Part shown: positions 59,355-64,000 of the stretch, piece by piece
How the letters are laid out: every line of letters begins with the position of its first letter
How positions within the stretch are numbered: position 1 is the stretch's first letter
Source of the DNA: Thysanoteuthis rhombus
Lineage: Eukaryota; Mollusca; Cephalopoda; Oegopsida; Thysanoteuthidae
Direction of reading: 5' to 3'
NCBI GenBank assembly: GCA_963457665.1
Contig: OY735212.1
Location: forward strand, 60,225,228-60,289,227
Length of the DNA stretch: 64,000 bases
Made by a program: the position numbers and the translations under genes
Notes under the pieces: generated by a model
Told to the model about the DNA's origin: nothing
Seen by the model: the letters and a program-made list of their open reading frames with translations, nothing else
Database searches by the model: none

Positions 59355-60155
59355 GTAATCATCTTTTACACACTTCTACAATAGATAGATAAAGTTTGTT
59401 TTTTTTTTTCTGTTTTTTTCCAAAGCAAGAACTTTGGGGTGATAGGTTTCCTGTGTTCAAAATAGAAATTTATTTACAAATTCAAAATTTATAACAAAAT
59501 TGATAGCACAGTTTTTAAATTTAACAAAACGGATGCACTTCTCTTTTTCTATCGCCTTTCTCTCAATTATCTTTTACAAATTTATTCAGACTGATGTTCC
59601 TAACTTGGCTGTTTGTTCTGTATTCGGTCATCCAAATGAAACATTCAGGTGGAGATGTTTAAAGAATTGACGAACCAAAATGATATAAAAATTGTAAATA
59701 TGATAATAATTGTGCAAATGAATCTAGAGTTATGATAATGCCTCATTTGAAACATTAAGCAGTTGTTATCAGTCAGGTTCAAAGTTGATGAGTTAATGGA
59801 AATATCTACTACAAGAGAGATGACGAACGATACAAAGAAGTTAACAAGATTGTGTTTTACATATATTTACTGTTTTATAAATAAAAATAAAAACCACAAT
59901 GCTACATACTTTAATATTTGATATTCAAAATCTACAAGCAATCAGTAAAATAAGAAATGAAAACTTTAAGAATGTAAAAAAAAATGCAACCGATAAAAAA
60001 TATGATGTAATGATGCAAATATCTCAAGAAACAAACAATGAATAAAGAAAATAGATTTAAAAAAATCAGAAATCTATTTGAAAAATTACCAAGGTATGAA
60101 ATAAACCTAATATGGTACAATTTATAATAAGAAAAAAAATAGATGAATTATCTAT

Positions 60156-60192
<37 letters not shown>

Positions 60193-60852
60193 TCATTGCA
60201 AAGACCCAAAATACACTAGAGAGCTAGCTTTCTGACCAGTTCAAACTAATTCATTCATTGTTTTCTGTTTCAATGTTTATTATCTTTCTTTAATAAGCAT
60301 AATGTTACAATAGAGATTCCCATGTAATCATTTAATTTTGCAAAGGCTTTATATACAGTCTGAGATTAAAAACAGAAACTATTCATATTTTCTAATATTT
60401 TATAATTGAATTTATGTAAGTTGATTGACCGTTTGATCAAGCTTCTCTCTAGTTTCCAAAGCAAAGATTTAGATTGAGATTAAACATTTAGATATGACAA
60501 TATATACTTTTTTCCCCTTCTGTTATTCTTTGTTTTCTTAGTCAGCCATATATAACAGCCAAGGGATTTGCAAATCTAACATGCTCATAGGATGGAATCT
60601 CTATGGTTATTCACTCTTGCTGATTCTTCTTTTGATGTTGTACTTGCAGTAGTTTCCTCCAATTTTGATGTATCAGCAAAATTTTCCGTCTGCTGGATTT
60701 GATGTAATGGCGTAATTGAAGTGTCCTTTTTTACACATTAAAATGAAAATAATTTTACAGGTATCTCAACCTTCAGGTATCATTTTATTTGAGATTGACA
60801 ACCTGCTTTTAAAAAACAAAATACTGCTCCTGAATTTAAAAAAAAAACTATC
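59355..60852. other. AT-rich DNA downstream of the candidate exon
   Basis: (TA)n at 60166-60192. No further exon with convincing borders was seen. Confidence 0.45.
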
Positions 60853-61200
60853 AGAAACCACCAACCAAAACTGTCACCATAGTTTTTTCTCAATTTTTAA
60901 GTTGGCTGGCTGTGTGTGTATCATGTGTACAGGATGCACCAATAGAGCTAGAGGGCTGAAAATTTATACATTCATTCTTTATTATGCTGAGAAGAAACAA
61001 TTTGTGTTTTTACCCTCACCTTCCCCAAAGTAGGTTTTTAGTGGGTGGTTTGCAGTGTAAGTTTATGCTAAATTGATCCCTTTGTTTGTGTCAGCCTCTT
61101 ATTGAAAATTAGAACTTTTGTAGTGATCACTGCCCAAAAAGATAAGAGAGGTAACTTATGGTAGTGTAATGGATTTTATTGAGTGACTTACCAGACCTGT
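60853..61200 (+). repeat. Family A repeat with an internal deletion near the 3' end
   Basis: It starts agaaaccaccaaccaaaact and ends cttaccagacctgt. The 'attcattgatcacc...gatgttggtcac' part is missing. Confidence 0.85.
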
Positions 61201-63420
61201 TTTTATCATCCTTTGAATTGCAAAGGAGATTGGCTTTAATTGTCCTAACACATTGAGTTACTGTCATTTCTGATTCTCAAAACTGTGGCAAATGTTGTCA
61301 CATTGTTGTCATTCTATCAAAGATTGTTTTGATACATGATATTTATGCAAATTTTCTAATAAATGAATGAGACTGAACCTCGTTAGTAGTTAGGAGTGTC
61401 CAGACTAGACAAGTTCTAAATTATCAAAAATTTTTTAAATTTGCCATAATTTTATTCTCTTTGTTTGAGAGGTCAGTATAAGCCTTTTTTTCCATTTCAA
61501 AATTATTAATCTAAACTAATTTTTTGGCAAAGCTCAATCTTATGTCATCAAAAATGGATTGTTTCATTTTTTAAGACTTATTTGAGCAACGATTGTATTC
61601 TTTTGAAAGAAAAAGCTAACGTGTGTAACTGTCTACAGGATATTCAGTTGGTGACTGCAATATTCTCATAATATTCCTCAAAATGCAGTTAATGCATCAA
61701 GACGAATGTTGATTTAATAGATGTTGTTTCATCATAAAAAAAATAAGTAGATGAAAGATTTCTATTTTAAGGATGTTCTTGTTATTTGATGTAGTGGCAA
61801 ATGCTTAGTCAAATAATTTATTTGACTATTAATATTTCCTTTCTCGTTCATTTTTCTAGTTGAAAAGGATTTTTAGAATTTCAATAGAATAAGAAATGTA
61901 TGATTAGAGTTTGTATATTCAAATATTTATTCACAAAGTTATTTAAGATATATGAACCATAATTATATGAAATGTAATTTATTTATTCAGTTATAACGCA
62001 TCTGTGAAATATTACAAACTTTCCATATTGATTCGGAAATATGTGCACCATCGTTTGTATTGTTTTAAAATAGTCAAGAAATAATAAAATTGAAAGTTTA
62101 TTTTAAATTCTTTCAATCATCATCTTTATTTTCTGTAAGTTTACAAAACTTCCTTTCGGTTATCAAAATCTAAAAAGCAGAGGATGTTCTTTTTTTTTTT
62201 TGATATTTGGAAAATGTTTATTTAAAAAAAGTCTAGCTATATATCTCAAGTTTGGCAGAAAATCAACTTTCTGAAAAAATTAATATTGAAAAAAAAATAC
62301 AGGGATTGCTCAAAATCAGTCTTAATGGAACAATTCATTTTTGACAACTTCAAGGTTAAACTTTGCCAATTTTTTTAGATGCAATAGCATCCCTCGCAGC
62401 AATTATTGCCACTGACTGACATACCAAAATGGGAGTTACATCCCATGCTAAGTGTTGCCAATTTAGATGCATTTGCATCTAAATGATTTTGTTGCAATTA
62501 GATGTCAGAAATTATTATTTAGATGATTTTTAATAGTTAGTAATATTTTTATTCAATTTGTAATAATGAAATAAGTAATGTTTTTAATTTATTAATGATA
62601 TTACTCTTCTAGATTTTAGACATATACCTGGAGAAGATGTTTTTTGACTAGCACATCAATGGTCTGACTTCTAGGCTTGTTTTAAATGTTTGTAATATAT
62701 AAATAAAAAATATCACCTCAACAATATTCAACAATCACTGTCTGTGTCAGTACTACATTTGTCATCATTCTTCATCATATATCCTTAGCAAAATGAAGCT
62801 TCTTAGAATTTGGCATAAAGAAAACGATCCTAATGATGGTTAGGTTATTTAATCTTTCAGCTATCTATTACACAGGGTACAATGTATTCGGTTATCAACC
62901 TTGTTTGAAACTTTTTTTTTTTGTATGTGTGTTGTTGTTATTGAACACTTTATGAAAGTGATTCCTTCTTGAAAAATATTTTCACATTTGAAACTCCTTC
63001 TTTCCTGTCTGTATGAATAACTTCTATTCAGTGTTGTTGACTTTTTATCTAATTATTTTTTTCATATGTTGTTTGTTTGTTTGGGTTTTTTTTTTTTTTT
63101 TTCAAATAAATGAAAATTGGATCTTTCATTTTTCTTCATCTCTCCCCTTTTATTCTTTAACATTATTTACTTTTTTATACTTTTGTAATTTTTTTTATCT
63201 CTTATCAATGTTTTTTTTTATTCGTTCTTTATTTTATTATTAATTTTTTTTTAACCAGTTGTAACATACTTTAATAATATTTTGTATTTTTTTATCATGT
63301 TATCAACTCTCGATTTCATTTTGCCCTCTCAACATAAAATTTTTGTCTGTTTTTCCTTTTTTTTTTTTTAAATTTTGAAAAGTTGGTATTTTAAAAATAT
63401 CACAAAAATGTCCCTATCTT
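61201..63420. other. AT-rich DNA with short palindromic words near 62.4 kb
   Basis: 62370-62500 contains 'agatgcaatagcatcc', 'aatgggagttacatcccat', 'agtgttgcca' and 'agatgcatttgcatct', several short inverted words close together, perhaps an unrecognised repeat. Poly-T runs dominate 62915-63260. No gene. Confidence 0.4.
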
Positions 63421-63679
63421 GCATCTTTTATCTAAAATTTGAGCATTGTTGGTCTGAAATGACCATAGAGAACCCCTAAAGCACCATTTTGAAAATTTAA
63501 AAATGTTTTTAGATGGTGCCTAATGGTGTACTCATGCAAATTTTCAAGGTTGTAGCTCCAAAAATGTGGCCAGGATCACCCAGAGATAAACATAGAGACA
63601 AGAAAAGAGAGAAGAATCTGTAGCCCACTTGGCTGGTTGATCAGGAGGTCGAATTGAGGGGCCACAGTTATTGGATTGT
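63421..63679 (-). mobile_element. Family B MITE, copy 5 (one end lost)
   Basis: The + strand reads 'atttgagcattgttggtctg', 'aaatgaccatagaga', 'gtagctccaaaaatgtggcc', 'ctgtagcccacttggctgg', 'gccacagttattggattg', collinear with copy 3. The distal inverted end is not visible. Confidence 0.7.
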
Positions 63680-64000
63680 ATTATTATCCTTTTACCTTTT
63701 GTAAAACTAATCTTAAATCATAAGAGTCATTCAGTCTATTCAGTACTTGAATGGCCAAATGTTTTAGAATTTCAAATATCGTAATAAAAAACAAGAAAAA
63801 ATTCATCTGTCCTTAAAGAACAGTTGCCGGTGAAAATGCTTGTTACCAAAGATCCTTTTTAATAATTAATTCATAAATTTTTACCCTTTTTTTATATCAG
63901 ATTTTATTCATTCATTCGTGTGTTCGATTTGAGATTCCTTTTCTTATTCCTTGATTAATGTTGACAAAAATGACATTCCAGCACTGAGCTGTCTGGCACT
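63680..64000. other. AT-rich DNA, no recognisable gene
   Basis: I see no coding or repeat signal up to the window end. Confidence 0.4.

Noticed and set aside
1-64000. Assignment to a coleoid cephalopod or another named taxon
   Set aside because: The abundant coleoid repeats I would expect are absent, and no lineage-diagnostic gene is present, so only 'invertebrate animal' is supportable.

Overview
The window looks like AT-rich, repeat-laden, non-coding DNA from an animal, most likely a marine invertebrate. I cannot place it further. The reasons are: stop codons in every frame almost throughout, no bacterial-type gene packing, many short interspersed repeats in both orientations, several DNA-transposon-like elements with terminal inverted repeats, an RTE/BovB-type LINE, Penelope-like (PLE) remnants, tRNA-derived sequences, and long (TA)n, (CA)n and homopolymer tracts. 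Nothing supports a complete protein-coding gene. One segment (59260-59354, + strand) has the form of a short internal exon with AG and GT borders. If it is real, most of the window is probably intron of that gene or its flank.

Layout. 1-0.9 kb: a PLE 3' part encoding a GIY-YIG-like endonuclease tail, followed by a hammerhead-ribozyme-like motif. 4.2 kb: a near-perfect 28-bp hairpin. 4.4-7.3 kb: an antisense RTE-type LINE carrying a virtually identical 653-bp tandem duplication, then a run of ~120-bp 'tgacctca' repeats and a tRNA-derived segment. 9.8-11.3 kb, 15-24 kb, 26-30 kb, 32-35 kb, 40-49 kb, 51-58 kb and 61-63.7 kb: mixtures of short repeat families, lettered A to G here. A is a ~350-460-bp family with about 15 copies. 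B is a ~350-bp element with TIRs. C and D are related modular elements, D ending in a 'ttggcaacactg' motif. E is a hAT-like element. F is a ~370-410-bp family. G is a ~400-450-bp element whose ~65-75-bp inverted ends carry hammerhead-like cores. 59.26 kb: the candidate exon. The remaining stretches are unique-looking AT-rich DNA with simple repeats.

The most unusual signal is the set of hammerhead-like motifs (a CTGANGA-type core, a short stem II and a GAAAC-type core) at three loci. Two of these loci are inverted-ended elements, which suggests PLE-derived non-autonomous units. The second is family A, which alone makes up roughly 5-6 kb of the window and matches no repeat I know. All repeat copies are old and diverged except the 653-bp tandem duplication, which is either very recent or an assembly artefact.
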